A DNA stretch of 33,058 nt. Source: Hungatella sp. Its GTDB lineage: Bacteria > Bacillota > Clostridia > Lachnospirales > Lachnospiraceae. The notes below the pieces were generated by a model that worked only from the letters and a program-made list of their open reading frames with translations, was not told where the DNA came from and made no database searches. The stretch spans positions 1-33,058 of the forward strand of contig JAAWHK010000023.1 of assembly GCA_022795805.1 (NCBI GenBank), written 5' to 3'. Below are positions 15,895 to 23,365 of this stretch, one piece after another. The number at the start of each line of letters is the position of its first letter. The first letter of the stretch is position 1. A program made the position numbers and the translations under genes.

Positions 15895-17022
15895 ATGGAC
15901 GAAAAGGTATTGGGATTTGAGGATAAACTGGCACTGCTTCTGGCAGAGGCGAAGAAAAAGAAAAATGTGCTGGAGAATCAGGAGGTGCTGAATTTCTTTT
16001 CCGGGGAAACTCTGGACGGGGACAGGCTGGACAGGATCTATGACTTTCTTGAGGCCAATAAAGTCGATGTCCTGCGGGTCGGCGAAGAGGCGGAGATGGA
16101 TGAAGACCTTTTTGCGGAGGATGAGATCAATCTGGAGCAGGAAGATGAGATCGATCTCGAGAAGATCGATTTGTCGGTTCCGGAGGGAGTGGGAATCGAG
16201 GACCCGGTGCGGATGTACTTAAAGGAGATCGGCAAGGTGCCCCTTCTGTCCCTGGAGGAGGAGACCGCTCTGGCCAGGAGGATCGAGCTGGGGGATGAGG
16301 ACGCCAAGCGGATCCTGGCGGAGGCCAACCTGCGCCTTGTGGTCAGCATCGCCAAACGGTATGTGGGGCGGGGGATGCAGTTTCTGGACCTGATCCAGGA
16401 GGGGAATCTGGGGCTTATTAAGGCTGTGGAAAAGTTTGACTACACCAAAGGGTATAAATTCAGCACCTATGCCACCTGGTGGATTCGTCAGGCCATAACC
16501 AGGGCCATTGCGGACCAGGCCAGGACTATACGCATACCGGTTCACATGGTGGAGACCATCAACCGGCTGATCCGCGTGTCCAGACAGCTTCTCCAGGAAC
16601 TGGGACGGGAGCCCCAGGCGGAGGAGATTGCGGCCAGGGCGGAGATGCCGGTGGAGCGGGTCAGGGAGGTACTGAAGATCTCCCAGGAACCGGTGTCCCT
16701 GGAGACGCCAATCGGTGAGGAGGAGGACAGTCATCTGGGGGATTTCATCCAGGACGATCATGTGATGGTGCCTGCGGAGGCGGCGGCATTTACCTTGCTT
16801 CACGAGCAGCTGATGGAGGTTCTGGAGACTTTGACGGAGAGGGAGCAGAAGGTGCTTAAGCTTCGGTTCGGCCTGGAGGACGGCCGCCCGCGGACCCTTG
16901 AGGAGGTGGGGCGGGACTTTAACGTCACCAGGGAGAGGATACGGCAGATCGAAGCCAAGGCCCTGAGAAAACTGCGGCATCCCAGCAGAAGCAGGAAACT
17001 GAAAGATTATCTGGATCAGTGA
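15895..17022 (+). CDS. rpoD: Primary RNA polymerase sigma factor (sigma-70/SigA)
   Basis: About 375 residues, the length of Gram-positive SigA. A region 1.1-like N-terminus (to about 65) is followed by an acidic stretch, region 1.2 ([17 protein letters not shown]), region 2 with the -10 recognition block ([19 protein letters not shown]), region 3, and region 4 with the -35 HTH ([18 protein letters not shown]). A TTG three codons upstream is possible, but AAAGG at 15881-15885 is 9 nt from the ATG at 15895 and overlaps the TTG, so I choose the ATG. It directs housekeeping transcription and would serve the consensus promoters elsewhere in this window. The 81-nt gap after dnaG has no clear terminator. 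Confidence 0.97.
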   Translation: MDEKVLGFEDKLALLLAEAKKKKNVLENQEVLNFFSGETLDGDRLDRIYDFLEANKVDVLRVGEEAEMDEDLFAEDEINLEQEDEIDLEKIDLSVPEGVGIEDPVRMYLKEIGKVPLLSLEEETALARRIELGDEDAKRILAEANLRLVVSIAKRYVGRGMQFLDLIQEGNLGLIKAVEKFDYTKGYKFSTYATWWIRQAITRAIADQARTIRIPVHMVETINRLIRVSRQLLQELGREPQAEEIAARAEMPVERVREVLKISQEPVSLETPIGEEEDSHLGDFIQDDHVMVPAEAAAFTLLHEQLMEVLETLTEREQKVLKLRFGLEDGRPRTLEEVGRDFNVTRERIRQIEAKALRKLRHPSRSRKLKDYLDQ

Positions 17023-17058
17023 CGCCCGGAAATACGGCAGAAAAAGGAGCAGAGTGCG

Positions 17059-17775
17059 GTGAGATTGTCAAAGAGACTGGAGACGGTGATCTCCTTTGTG
17101 GCTCCCCGAAGCAGGGTGGCGGATGTGGGGACGGACCACGGGTTTATCCCCATTGAGCTGGTGCGCCGGGGGACGGCCCTGTGGTGCTGTGCCATGGACG
17201 TGGTGCCCGGTCCTCTTATGAGGGCGAAAGAACATATCCGGCAGCAGGGGCTGGAGGATAAGATAGAGACCAGGCTGGGAGACGGGGTGGACAAGCTGCT
17301 TTCCGGGGAGGCGGACACGGTGATTATAGCCGGTATGGGCGGTCAGACGGTGATACATATTCTGGAGAACGGGAGCCGTCTGTGGGAAGACGTGGATAAC
17401 TGGATCCTGTCTCCCCAGTCGGAGATCCATAAGGTGAGGAGATTCCTGCACAGCCGCGGATTCGTGATCGTCAGGGAGGACATGACGGAGGACGGAGGCA
17501 AATACTACACGGTCATGGAGGCTGTCTATGACAGGGAGAGGGCAAAGGCACAGGGAGAGCTGACGGAGGCGGAGTACCTCTTCGGTCCCAGGCTGACGGC
17601 GGAGAAACATGAAGTGCTCATGGAGTTTCTGGCCGGCGAGAGGAGGAAGCTTCTGGGAATTGTGGAGGAACTGAAGGGGAAGGACGGGGAAAAAGCCAAG
17701 GAGAGAAGAGAAAAACTGGAGGAACGGCTGCGGTGCATAGAGGAGGCCGGGGCCGGCAGTCCGGCACGGCTGTGA
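17059..17775 (+). CDS. trmK: tRNA (adenine(22)-N(1))-methyltransferase TrmK
   Basis: 238 residues from a GTG start with AGGAG 9 nt upstream. A Rossmann-type SAM-binding fold begins at once: VADVGTDHGFIPIEL is motif I, and IIAGMGGQ near residue 90 is a TrmK hallmark. ILSPQSE and the C-terminal Lys/Glu-rich helical extension also fit. TrmK methylates N1 of A22 in the D-loop of bacterial tRNAs with SAM as donor. It lies 36 nt after rpoD and 22 nt before the Nif3-like gene, the same pair and order known from Bacillus and Clostridia, so it is probably one operon with them. Confidence 0.92.
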   Translation: MRLSKRLETVISFVAPRSRVADVGTDHGFIPIELVRRGTALWCCAMDVVPGPLMRAKEHIRQQGLEDKIETRLGDGVDKLLSGEADTVIIAGMGGQTVIHILENGSRLWEDVDNWILSPQSEIHKVRRFLHSRGFVIVREDMTEDGGKYYTVMEAVYDRERAKAQGELTEAEYLFGPRLTAEKHEVLMEFLAGERRKLLGIVEELKGKDGEKAKERREKLEERLRCIEEAGAGSPARL

Positions 17776-17797
17776 CGAAAAAGGAAAGGGGAAGCGG

Positions 17798-18601
17798 ATG
17801 AAATGTACAAAACTTGCGGAGGGGCTGGAGAAGCTGGCTCCTTTGTCCTACGCCTGCTCCTGGGATAATCCCGGGCTTCTGGCTGGCAGAGGGGAGAAGG
17901 AGATCAAAAAGATCCTCATTGCCCTGGACGCCACGGACGAGGCGGTGGATCTGGCGGAGAAGGAGGGGTGCGATCTTCTTCTGACCCACCATCCGCTGAT
18001 TTTCGGTTCCATAAAGAGAGTCAGCGATCAGGATATGGTGGGCAGGAGGCTGGTGAAGCTGATTAAGGCGGACATAAACTGCTACTGCATGCACACCAAC
18101 TTTGACATCGCCCCGGGATGTATGGCGGATCTGGCAGGGGATATGCTGGGTCTGACAAACCGTGTGCCCCTGGAGAGGACGGGGATCGACGAAACCACGG
18201 GGAGACCCTGCGGGATCGGAGTGTGCGGGGATCTGGAGAGGGAAATGGACTTAAAGGAGCTGGCCCTGACGGTGAAGGAGCGGTTCGGCCTTCCATTTAT
18301 CAATGTCTACGGGGCCGGGCAGTGCACAGGCAAGGTAAGCAGGGTGGGTATCTGTCCCGGATCCGGAAGAGGCATGGCCGGACATGCCCTGGCGCTGGGA
18401 GCCCGGGTCCTTGTCACGGGGGACATAGGACACCACGAGGGGATTGACGCCGCCGCGGAGAATCTGGCCGTGATAGACGCGGGCCATTACGGGCTGGAAC
18501 ACGTTTTTACGGATTTCATGGAGCGGTATATCAGGGAACACATCGACGGGGAACTGATAATCAGACAAGCGCCGGTGTCCTACCCGGTGACGGCATGGTA
18601 A
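17798..18601 (+). CDS. Nif3-like dinuclear metal centre protein (GTP cyclohydrolase I type 2 family)
   Basis: 267 residues of the Nif3/DUF34 family, close to the short form without the PII-like insert. Metal-binding positions are visible in LLTHHPLIFG, in MHTNFDIAPGCM (conserved T/N-D region) and near the C-terminus in TGDIGHHEGIDAAA and VIDAGHYGLEHVF. Members form hexamers with a two-metal site. The biochemical role is still unclear; the GTP cyclohydrolase name comes from one member. AAAGGGGA lies about 6 nt before the ATG. It follows trmK, a widely conserved pairing. Confidence 0.9.
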   Translation: MKCTKLAEGLEKLAPLSYACSWDNPGLLAGRGEKEIKKILIALDATDEAVDLAEKEGCDLLLTHHPLIFGSIKRVSDQDMVGRRLVKLIKADINCYCMHTNFDIAPGCMADLAGDMLGLTNRVPLERTGIDETTGRPCGIGVCGDLEREMDLKELALTVKERFGLPFINVYGAGQCTGKVSRVGICPGSGRGMAGHALALGARVLVTGDIGHHEGIDAAAENLAVIDAGHYGLEHVFTDFMERYIREHIDGELIIRQAPVSYPVTAW

Positions 18602-18625
18602 AACTAATAAAAAGGAGGAGGCATT

Positions 18626-20281
18626 TTGGAGTACGTAATCATAGGAGGAAAGCGAAAGGGATACGCGGCGGGGACCACGTTTCTGCAGATCGCCCAGGAG
18701 TACCAGGACCAGTATGACAACGACATTCTGCTGGTGTCCGCAGACGGAAAACTGCGGGAGCTTCACAAAACCGTTGACGAGGATTGTACCGTGGAATTCA
18801 TAACCGCTGCCGACAAGCCGGGGATGCAGGCCTATCAGCGCAGCGCCAAGCTGATTATGCTGAAGGCATTCTACGACATTGTGGGGAAGGACAGGGTGGA
18901 GAAGATCACCGTGCAGTTTTCCCTGGGCAGGGGCCTCTTTGTGGAGGTGAAAGGAGATGTGGCCGTCACCGACGAACTTTTAGCCAGGGTGAAACGAAAG
19001 ATGGAGGACTATGTGGCCCAGGAGCTGCCTATTATGAAGCGCAGCGTCAACACGGATCAGGCGGTGAATTTGTTTACGCGCCATGGCATGGAGGACAAGG
19101 CCAGCCTGTTCAAGTACCGCATGGCCTCCCGGGTCAACCTGTACAGCCTGGCGGGGTTCGAGGACTATTTCTACGGGTATATGGTTCAGAATACGGGATA
19201 TGTGAAATACTTTGACCTGGTGAGATATGAGCACGGTTTCGTCCTGATGCTTCCCACAAGACAGAATCCCAGGCAGGTGCCGAAACTTGAGACCAGCCAT
19301 AAGCTTTTTCAGGTTATGAAGGAGTCCGCCAGATGGGGGGATAAGCTGGGGCTGGCCAGCGCAGGCGCCCTCAACGATCAGATCGCCAAGGGCGGGGCCA
19401 ACGATCTGATCCTGATCCAGGAGGCCCTCCAGGAAAAAAAGATCGGTCAGATCGCGGAGATGATCGCCGGGGAGCCCGGAACGAAATTTGTCATGATCGC
19501 TGGCCCGTCGTCGTCGGGAAAGACCACCTTCTCCCACCGTCTGTGCATCCAGCTGCGGGCTCTGGGCTTAAAGCCCCATGCCGTCGGTGTGGACGACTAT
19601 TTTGTCAACCGGGAGGACAGCCCCAGGGACGCCCAGGGCAATTACAACTTTGAGGTGCTGGAGTGCCTGGACATCAAAAAGTTCAACGAGGACATGACGG
19701 CCCTTCTGGAGGGAAAGACCGTGGAGATGCCCAGGTTTAATTTCCTTACAGGGGTCAGGGAGTACAAGGGAGATTACCTGACTCTGGGCGACGAGGACAT
19801 TCTGGTGATCGAGGGCATCCACTGTCTCAACGACAAACTGTCCTACACCCTGCCCAGGGAGAGCAAATTCAAGATCTATATAAGCGCTCTGACCCAGTTA
19901 AACATTGACGAGCACAACCGGATCCCCACCACCGACGGCCGGCTTATCAGGCGCATGGTCAGGGATGCCAGGACCAGGGGAGCCACGGCCCGGGACACCA
20001 TCCGCAGATGGCCGTCCGTGCGGCGGGGGGAGGAGGAGAATATCTTCCCGTTCCAGGAGGACGCGGACGTGATGTTCAATTCCGCTCTGGTGTACGAACT
20101 GGCGGTATTGAAACAGTACGCCCAGCCGCTTCTTTTCCAGATCCCCAAGGACGCGCCGGAGTATGTGGAGGCCAAAAGGCTTTTAAAGTTTCTCGACTAT
20201 TTTCTGGGAATCAGCAGCGAGGACATTCCCCACAATTCCATTGTCAGGGAGTTTGTGGGAGGAAGCTGTTTCAGAGTCTGA
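18626..20281 (+). CDS. Nucleoside kinase-like protein with TGS/threonyl-tRNA-synthetase-like N-terminus
   Basis: 551 residues. The N-terminus (about 1-65) is TGS-like, then a region to about 230 resembles the second domain of threonyl-tRNA synthetase. From about 285 a P-loop kinase of the uridine kinase/phosphoribulokinase family begins, with Walker A GPSSSGKTT at 293-301 and DDYF (about 322-325). IEGIHCLND fits the substrate region. This fused architecture is common in Firmicutes and Thermotoga and is usually annotated as uridine kinase or nucleoside kinase; the substrate is not proven by sequence. The start is TTG, with AAGGAGGAG 6 nt upstream. It is the last gene of the housekeeping cluster and ends five bases before a strong terminator. 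Confidence 0.88.
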   Translation: MEYVIIGGKRKGYAAGTTFLQIAQEYQDQYDNDILLVSADGKLRELHKTVDEDCTVEFITAADKPGMQAYQRSAKLIMLKAFYDIVGKDRVEKITVQFSLGRGLFVEVKGDVAVTDELLARVKRKMEDYVAQELPIMKRSVNTDQAVNLFTRHGMEDKASLFKYRMASRVNLYSLAGFEDYFYGYMVQNTGYVKYFDLVRYEHGFVLMLPTRQNPRQVPKLETSHKLFQVMKESARWGDKLGLASAGALNDQIAKGGANDLILIQEALQEKKIGQIAEMIAGEPGTKFVMIAGPSSSGKTTFSHRLCIQLRALGLKPHAVGVDDYFVNREDSPRDAQGNYNFEVLECLDIKKFNEDMTALLEGKTVEMPRFNFLTGVREYKGDYLTLGDEDILVIEGIHCLNDKLSYTLPRESKFKIYISALTQLNIDEHNRIPTTDGRLIRRMVRDARTRGATARDTIRRWPSVRRGEEENIFPFQEDADVMFNSALVYELAVLKQYAQPLLFQIPKDAPEYVEAKRLLKFLDYFLGISSEDIPHNSIVREFVGGSCFRV

Positions 20282-20285
20282 GAGG

Positions 20286-20308
20286 GGGCGCCGAAAGGCG
20301 CCCTTTTT
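20286..20308 (+). terminator. Intrinsic terminator after the nucleoside kinase gene
   Basis: Perfect 7-bp GC stem GGGCGCC (20286-20292) / GGCGCCC (20297-20303) with a GAAA tetraloop, followed by TTTTT. It separates the housekeeping cluster from the flagellar operon. Confidence 0.95.
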
Positions 20309-20496
20309 GCGGCATGAAGTTCGTTTTTTAGATTCACAGAACTGTGTCCCGAAAGCAGCATGAAAACAGGGGCGGACAAACCGGGTTCACGGAAAGATGT
20401 AATAAAAGTTAGATAAAAATATAAAAAAGACTTAACAGTATCATGTGTAAATTCTGCTAAAAATCAACAAAGGTTTAAAAATAGACGCGAAATTGA

Positions 20497-20525
20497 TTGA
20501 CATAAAAAAATTGATAAGACATAAT
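20497..20525 (+). promoter_or_regulatory. Flagellar operon promoter P1 (sigma-A type)
   Basis: Perfect TTGACA (20497-20502), 17-nt spacer, CATAAT (20520-20525). The predicted start is near 20532, leaving a leader of about 183 nt before flgB. Confidence 0.75.
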
Positions 20526-20587
20526 TATGTACATACACTACGGTAAAAAAATTTTTTTGTTTTGGAAATCGGATAGCCGATAAACCA

Positions 20588-20616
20588 TTGCTTTTAGTTG
20601 AAAAAAGTGGTATTAT
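20588..20616 (+). promoter_or_regulatory. Flagellar operon promoter P2 (sigma-A type)
   Basis: TTGCTT (20588-20593), 17-nt spacer, TATTAT (20611-20616). The start would be near 20623, so the transcript would begin just before the long hairpin at 20630. Confidence 0.55.
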
Positions 20617-20629
20617 AATTAAGATTATG

Positions 20630-20680
20630 GCTTCATGCAACAGGTTGCCAGGGTTTCCCTGTTGCAAAAATGAAGCTTTT
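20630..20680 (+). promoter_or_regulatory. Long leader hairpin upstream of flgB (possible attenuator)
   Basis: Left arm 20630-20644 pairs with CCTGTTGC (20658-20665) and ATGAAGC (20670-20676), 15 bp in total with an AAAA bulge on the right. TTTT follows at 20677-20680. A competing hairpin CAGGG/CCCTG (20649-20653 / 20657-20661) shares the right arm, so two folds exclude each other. It lies 35 nt before flgB and downstream of both promoters. The U-run is short, so termination would be partial at best. Confidence 0.55.
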
Positions 20681-20714
20681 AGTGGAAAATAGAAAGAGGA
20701 AAGGGAGAGATTTT

Positions 20715-21107
20715 ATGTCCGAGATTTATGGCAATGGCGTTGCGCTGACAGAGAAAGTGCTGGATTTTTTATGGCAGCGGCAGATAGTGTCTCTGAACAA
20801 CGTGGCCAATGTAGACACACCGGGATTTAAGTCCCAGTACATAACGTTTGAGGAAGAACTGGACAAGAGGATATCGGAGGCCAACAAGATCAGGCGGTCC
20901 TCCAGACATTCCGTATACGAGGCCATCGGCGATACCCAGTCATGGCTTAACACCACATGGGATGAGTCCAGCAGGCTGGACGGGAACAACGTGGATATGG
21001 ATCAGGAGCAGGTGGAGATCGTCAGAGCCGCCTACGAATATCAGTACATGCTGAACTCGCTGAACAACGACATAACCAGGCTGAAAAGTGCAGCCAGAAG
21101 CTTCTAG
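20715..21107 (+). CDS. flgB: Flagellar basal-body rod protein FlgB
   Basis: 130 residues, the usual length. The rod-protein N-terminal motif is SLNNVANVDTPGFKSQYITF (about residues 27-46), and the C-terminus has the amphipathic heptad block that ends QYMLNSLNNDITRLKSAARS. FlgB is the proximal rod subunit exported by the flagellar type III apparatus, built onto FliE. GGGAG 8 nt before the ATG sets the start; the frame is open for 15 codons upstream, but that stretch lies in the leader hairpin. It is the first gene of the operon. The usual neighbour flgC does not follow. Confidence 0.95.
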   Translation: MSEIYGNGVALTEKVLDFLWQRQIVSLNNVANVDTPGFKSQYITFEEELDKRISEANKIRRSSRHSVYEAIGDTQSWLNTTWDESSRLDGNNVDMDQEQVEIVRAAYEYQYMLNSLNNDITRLKSAARSF

Positions 21108-21120
21108 TGCATCGCTGCAC

Positions 21121-21158
21121 CAGCCGCTTGTCCGGCCGGAATTTTAGCGGGACGGCTG
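21121..21158 (+). other. Intercistronic hairpin between flgB and fliE
   Basis: CAGCCG (21121-21126) pairs with CGGCTG (21153-21158), extended by TCC/GGA around a bulge. An inner TCCGGCCGGA palindrome is also present. No T-run follows, so it is not a terminator. It fills the position where flgC normally lies. Confidence 0.5.
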
Positions 21159-21223
21159 CCGGGGCAGAGAGAACTAAGCGAACATAAGTCAGGACAGAAT
21201 TTGATAAGAGGATGGGGAGTTCT

Positions 21224-21538
21224 ATGGAAGGAGTATCATTTATCACGCCTATGCAGTTGTGGAACATAGGAGGGACCCTGAGCGAGACTCAGGATATGCC
21301 TGCGATCAACGCGGAGGCGTCTTTGTTCAAAAATGTTTTTAAGAATACCGTAAACCAGGTGAAAGAAACCCAGGCAGATGTGGAGTATAAACAATACCTT
21401 TTAAGCACGGGGCAGCTGGATGATGCCCACACGCTGCCCATTGCGGAGGCCAAGGCCAGCCTTAGTATGGATGTGCTCATAACGCTGAGAAACAAAACGC
21501 TGGAGTCTTATAATGAGTTGATTAAGATGAATGTTTAG
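21224..21538 (+). CDS. fliE: Flagellar hook-basal body complex protein FliE
   Basis: 104 residues. The C-terminal block EAKASLSMDVLITLRNKTLE plus SYNELIKMNV is the FliE signature; the middle is ASLFKNVFKNTVNQVKETQ. FliE joins the MS-ring to the rod. An in-frame ATG lies 12 nt upstream at 21212 but would have its ribosome site touching it, while GGGGAG at 21214-21219 is well placed for 21224, so I take the latter. It follows flgB by 116 nt and precedes fliF by about 87 nt; both gaps contain hairpins. Confidence 0.93.
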   Translation: MEGVSFITPMQLWNIGGTLSETQDMPAINAEASLFKNVFKNTVNQVKETQADVEYKQYLLSTGQLDDAHTLPIAEAKASLSMDVLITLRNKTLESYNELIKMNV

Positions 21539-21572
21539 GATTCGGCGTCAGGCGCATTTATTGGAAAACAAG

Positions 21573-21591
21573 CGTCAGCCCCGGGCTGACG
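21573..21591 (+). other. Intercistronic hairpin between fliE and fliF
   Basis: Perfect 8-bp stem CGTCAGCC (21573-21580) / GGCTGACG (21584-21591) with a CCG loop. It is followed by an A-rich stretch, not by T, so it is more likely an mRNA processing or stability element than a terminator. Confidence 0.65.
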
Positions 21592-21625
21592 GAAAAGAAA
21601 AAAAGACAAAAGGTTGGATAAAGAA

Positions 21626-23365
21626 GTGGATAAATTAAAAGAACGCTGGCAGACTGTGCCGGATAAAACCCGAAAGATTATTAAAGCAATCGCAGGTGGA
21701 ACTGCTGCGATTGCTTTAATTGCGATTCTTGCGTTGTACCTTCTGGGCAATGATTCGGACTACTCCACTCTGTTCACGGGACTGAGCCAGGACGAGGCCA
21801 GAGAGGTGGTAGGGCTCCTTCAGGATGAGGGGATTGATTACCGCTACAATATCAATGACGGCGCCATACGTGTTCCGGAGAGTACGGTGGAGCAGACCAG
21901 GGTAAACCTTTTAAGCAGAGGCTATCCCAAGAGCGGATTTGCGTACGACATGTACCTGAACAACACAGGGCTCATGACCACGGAGTCGGATAAGAAGCTT
22001 ATCACCAGATATGAGCTGCAGGACCGTCTGGGAGCCACCATCCGGATGTTTGAGGGCGTCCAGGATGCCAAGGTGACCATCACGGAGGGGGCGGATGCGC
22101 TGTACGCGTGGGAGGATACTTCCTCGGCCGACGCGTCCGCGTCGGTTATGATTACCATGCGGGGCGGAAGCACCCTGACGGCAGACAAGGCCCAGGCGGT
22201 TAAGAATCTTATCTCCCATGCCGTGAAAGGAATGAACTTTACTAATGTGGCCGTGTTTGACGCGGAGACCATGATGGAGGTGAACGGCAGCGGCGACGGC
22301 AGCAGTTCTTCCAGCTCCGCGACGGATCTTGCCAGTCTTACCAGCCTGGTTGAGAGCAATATCGCGGCCAACGTCAGACGGGTTCTGGAACAGCTTTACG
22401 GTTCGGGCAATGTGGCCGTGTCCGTAAAGGGAACCCTGAATATGGAGCGGCTGATTCAGGAGAGCACCCAGTATTCCACTCCGGAGAAGATTGACGAGAA
22501 CGACAAGACAGGGCTTCTGGAGAGGGAGGATGTGACCAGCGAAGGCAGCCAGGCGGCAAACCAGAACGCGGGAGGGCTGGTTGGAGCGGACGCCAACGCG
22601 GATGTGCCCAGATACACCAACGAGGACGGCACGGCCGCGACTGCGGATCAGTACAGCAACTACACGGCTTCCAGGGAGTGGCTGTTTAACGTTCTCAAGG
22701 AACAGCGGCAGATCGACCCGGGGATTCTGGAAGATACGTCCATCGGCGTGGTGGTCATCACAGACAGGACGGATACGCCGACACAGGAACAGCTTATCAG
22801 GCTGGTGGCCAACTCCGCCGGCATCCCGGTGGAGACGGCCGCGGATAAGATAACCGTTATCCGGGATTCGGGCGTGGTGACCGATGTGCCTACACCTCCG
22901 GATAAGCCGGTATCGGGCGGAGTCGTGAACGTTATACAGTCCCTGCCTCTTCCGATTCTCATCGCCATCGCCGCGGGAGTGCTGCTTCTGATTCTCCTGG
23001 TGGTTCTCCTGCTTCTGAGAAGCAGAAAGCGCAGAAAGAGCCAGGTGGTTATGGAGGGCGACGAGTTTATCGACGGAGACGCTCTGTCAGCGGATGATCT
23101 GATAGGCGGCGAGGACGGCCTGGCCGTCGCTGAGGAAGGCGCCGGAGTCACCGCACTTCCGGGCGGCGTGGACGAGGAAGACGAGTTCACCAAGAACGAA
23201 GAGATTATGAACCTGCGGATGCAGCGGAGTCTGCGTCTGAAGCAGAATATCGGGGATTTTGTGGACCAGAATCCGCAGATTGCGGCGAAGTTGGTACAGA
23301 GCTGGTTAAGAGGAGAGGAGGCAGACGACGATGGCAGAGGTAAACATGCCAATAGAAGCAAATAG
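21626..23365 (+). CDS. fliF: Flagellar MS-ring protein FliF
   Basis: About 579 residues. An N-terminal transmembrane helix (about 17-41, AAIALIAILALYLLG) is followed by the secretin-like ring-building motifs (YSTLFTGLSQDEAREVV; LLSRGYPKSGFAYD; RYELQDRL). A Ser/Gly linker lies near 225-235. The second transmembrane helix (about 441-467) precedes a cytoplasmic tail ending in the FliG-binding helix (NPQIAAKLVQSWLRGEE). The start is uncertain: a TTG at 21614 directly touches AAAAGG, whereas the GTG at 21626 is 12 nt from it; I choose the GTG. The 3' end overlaps fliG by 35 bp, so the two are translationally coupled. Confidence 0.94.
   Translation: MDKLKERWQTVPDKTRKIIKAIAGGTAAIALIAILALYLLGNDSDYSTLFTGLSQDEAREVVGLLQDEGIDYRYNINDGAIRVPESTVEQTRVNLLSRGYPKSGFAYDMYLNNTGLMTTESDKKLITRYELQDRLGATIRMFEGVQDAKVTITEGADALYAWEDTSSADASASVMITMRGGSTLTADKAQAVKNLISHAVKGMNFTNVAVFDAETMMEVNGSGDGSSSSSSATDLASLTSLVESNIAANVRRVLEQLYGSGNVAVSVKGTLNMERLIQESTQYSTPEKIDENDKTGLLEREDVTSEGSQAANQNAGGLVGADANADVPRYTNEDGTAATADQYSNYTASREWLFNVLKEQRQIDPGILEDTSIGVVVITDRTDTPTQEQLIRLVANSAGIPVETAADKITVIRDSGVVTDVPTPPDKPVSGGVVNVIQSLPLPILIAIAAGVLLLILLVVLLLLRSRKRRKSQVVMEGDEFIDGDALSADDLIGGEDGLAVAEEGAGVTALPGGVDEEDEFTKNEEIMNLRMQRSLRLKQNIGDFVDQNPQIAAKLVQSWLRGEEADDDGRGKHANRSK

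Larger units (their letters stand above)
20309..20714 (+). promoter_or_regulatory. Regulatory leader region of the flagellar operon
   Basis: About 400 bp without a gene, strikingly AT-rich compared with both sides. It holds two sigma-A-like promoters (20497-20525 and 20588-20616), a 10-bp palindrome TATGTACATA (20526-20535) over the first predicted start site, an A7T7 tract (20545-20558), a sigma-28-like -10 box without partner (20576-20583), and a long hairpin (20630-20680) just before flgB. Near the 5' side is the palindrome CACAGAACTGTG (20335-20346). I find no c-di-GMP (GEMM) riboswitch core. Confidence 0.7.

Noticed and set aside
20576-20583. GCCGATAA, a match to the -10 box of sigma-28/SigD flagellar promoters
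   Set aside because: No TAAA-type -35 box lies about 15 nt upstream; the nearest TAAA is 28 nt away. The operon has good sigma-A boxes instead.
20309-20714. Possible c-di-GMP (GEMM) riboswitch, known before flagellar operons in other Clostridia
   Set aside because: I looked for the conserved GEMM core and its second-stem partners. Only short chance fragments (for example ACAAACC near 20376 and TAAACCATTGC near 20581) appear, without the required stems.
21614-21625. TTG start for fliF, 12 nt upstream of the chosen start
   Set aside because: The AAAAGG ribosome site directly touches this TTG, leaving no spacing. The GTG at 21626 is more plausible, although its 12-nt spacing is long.
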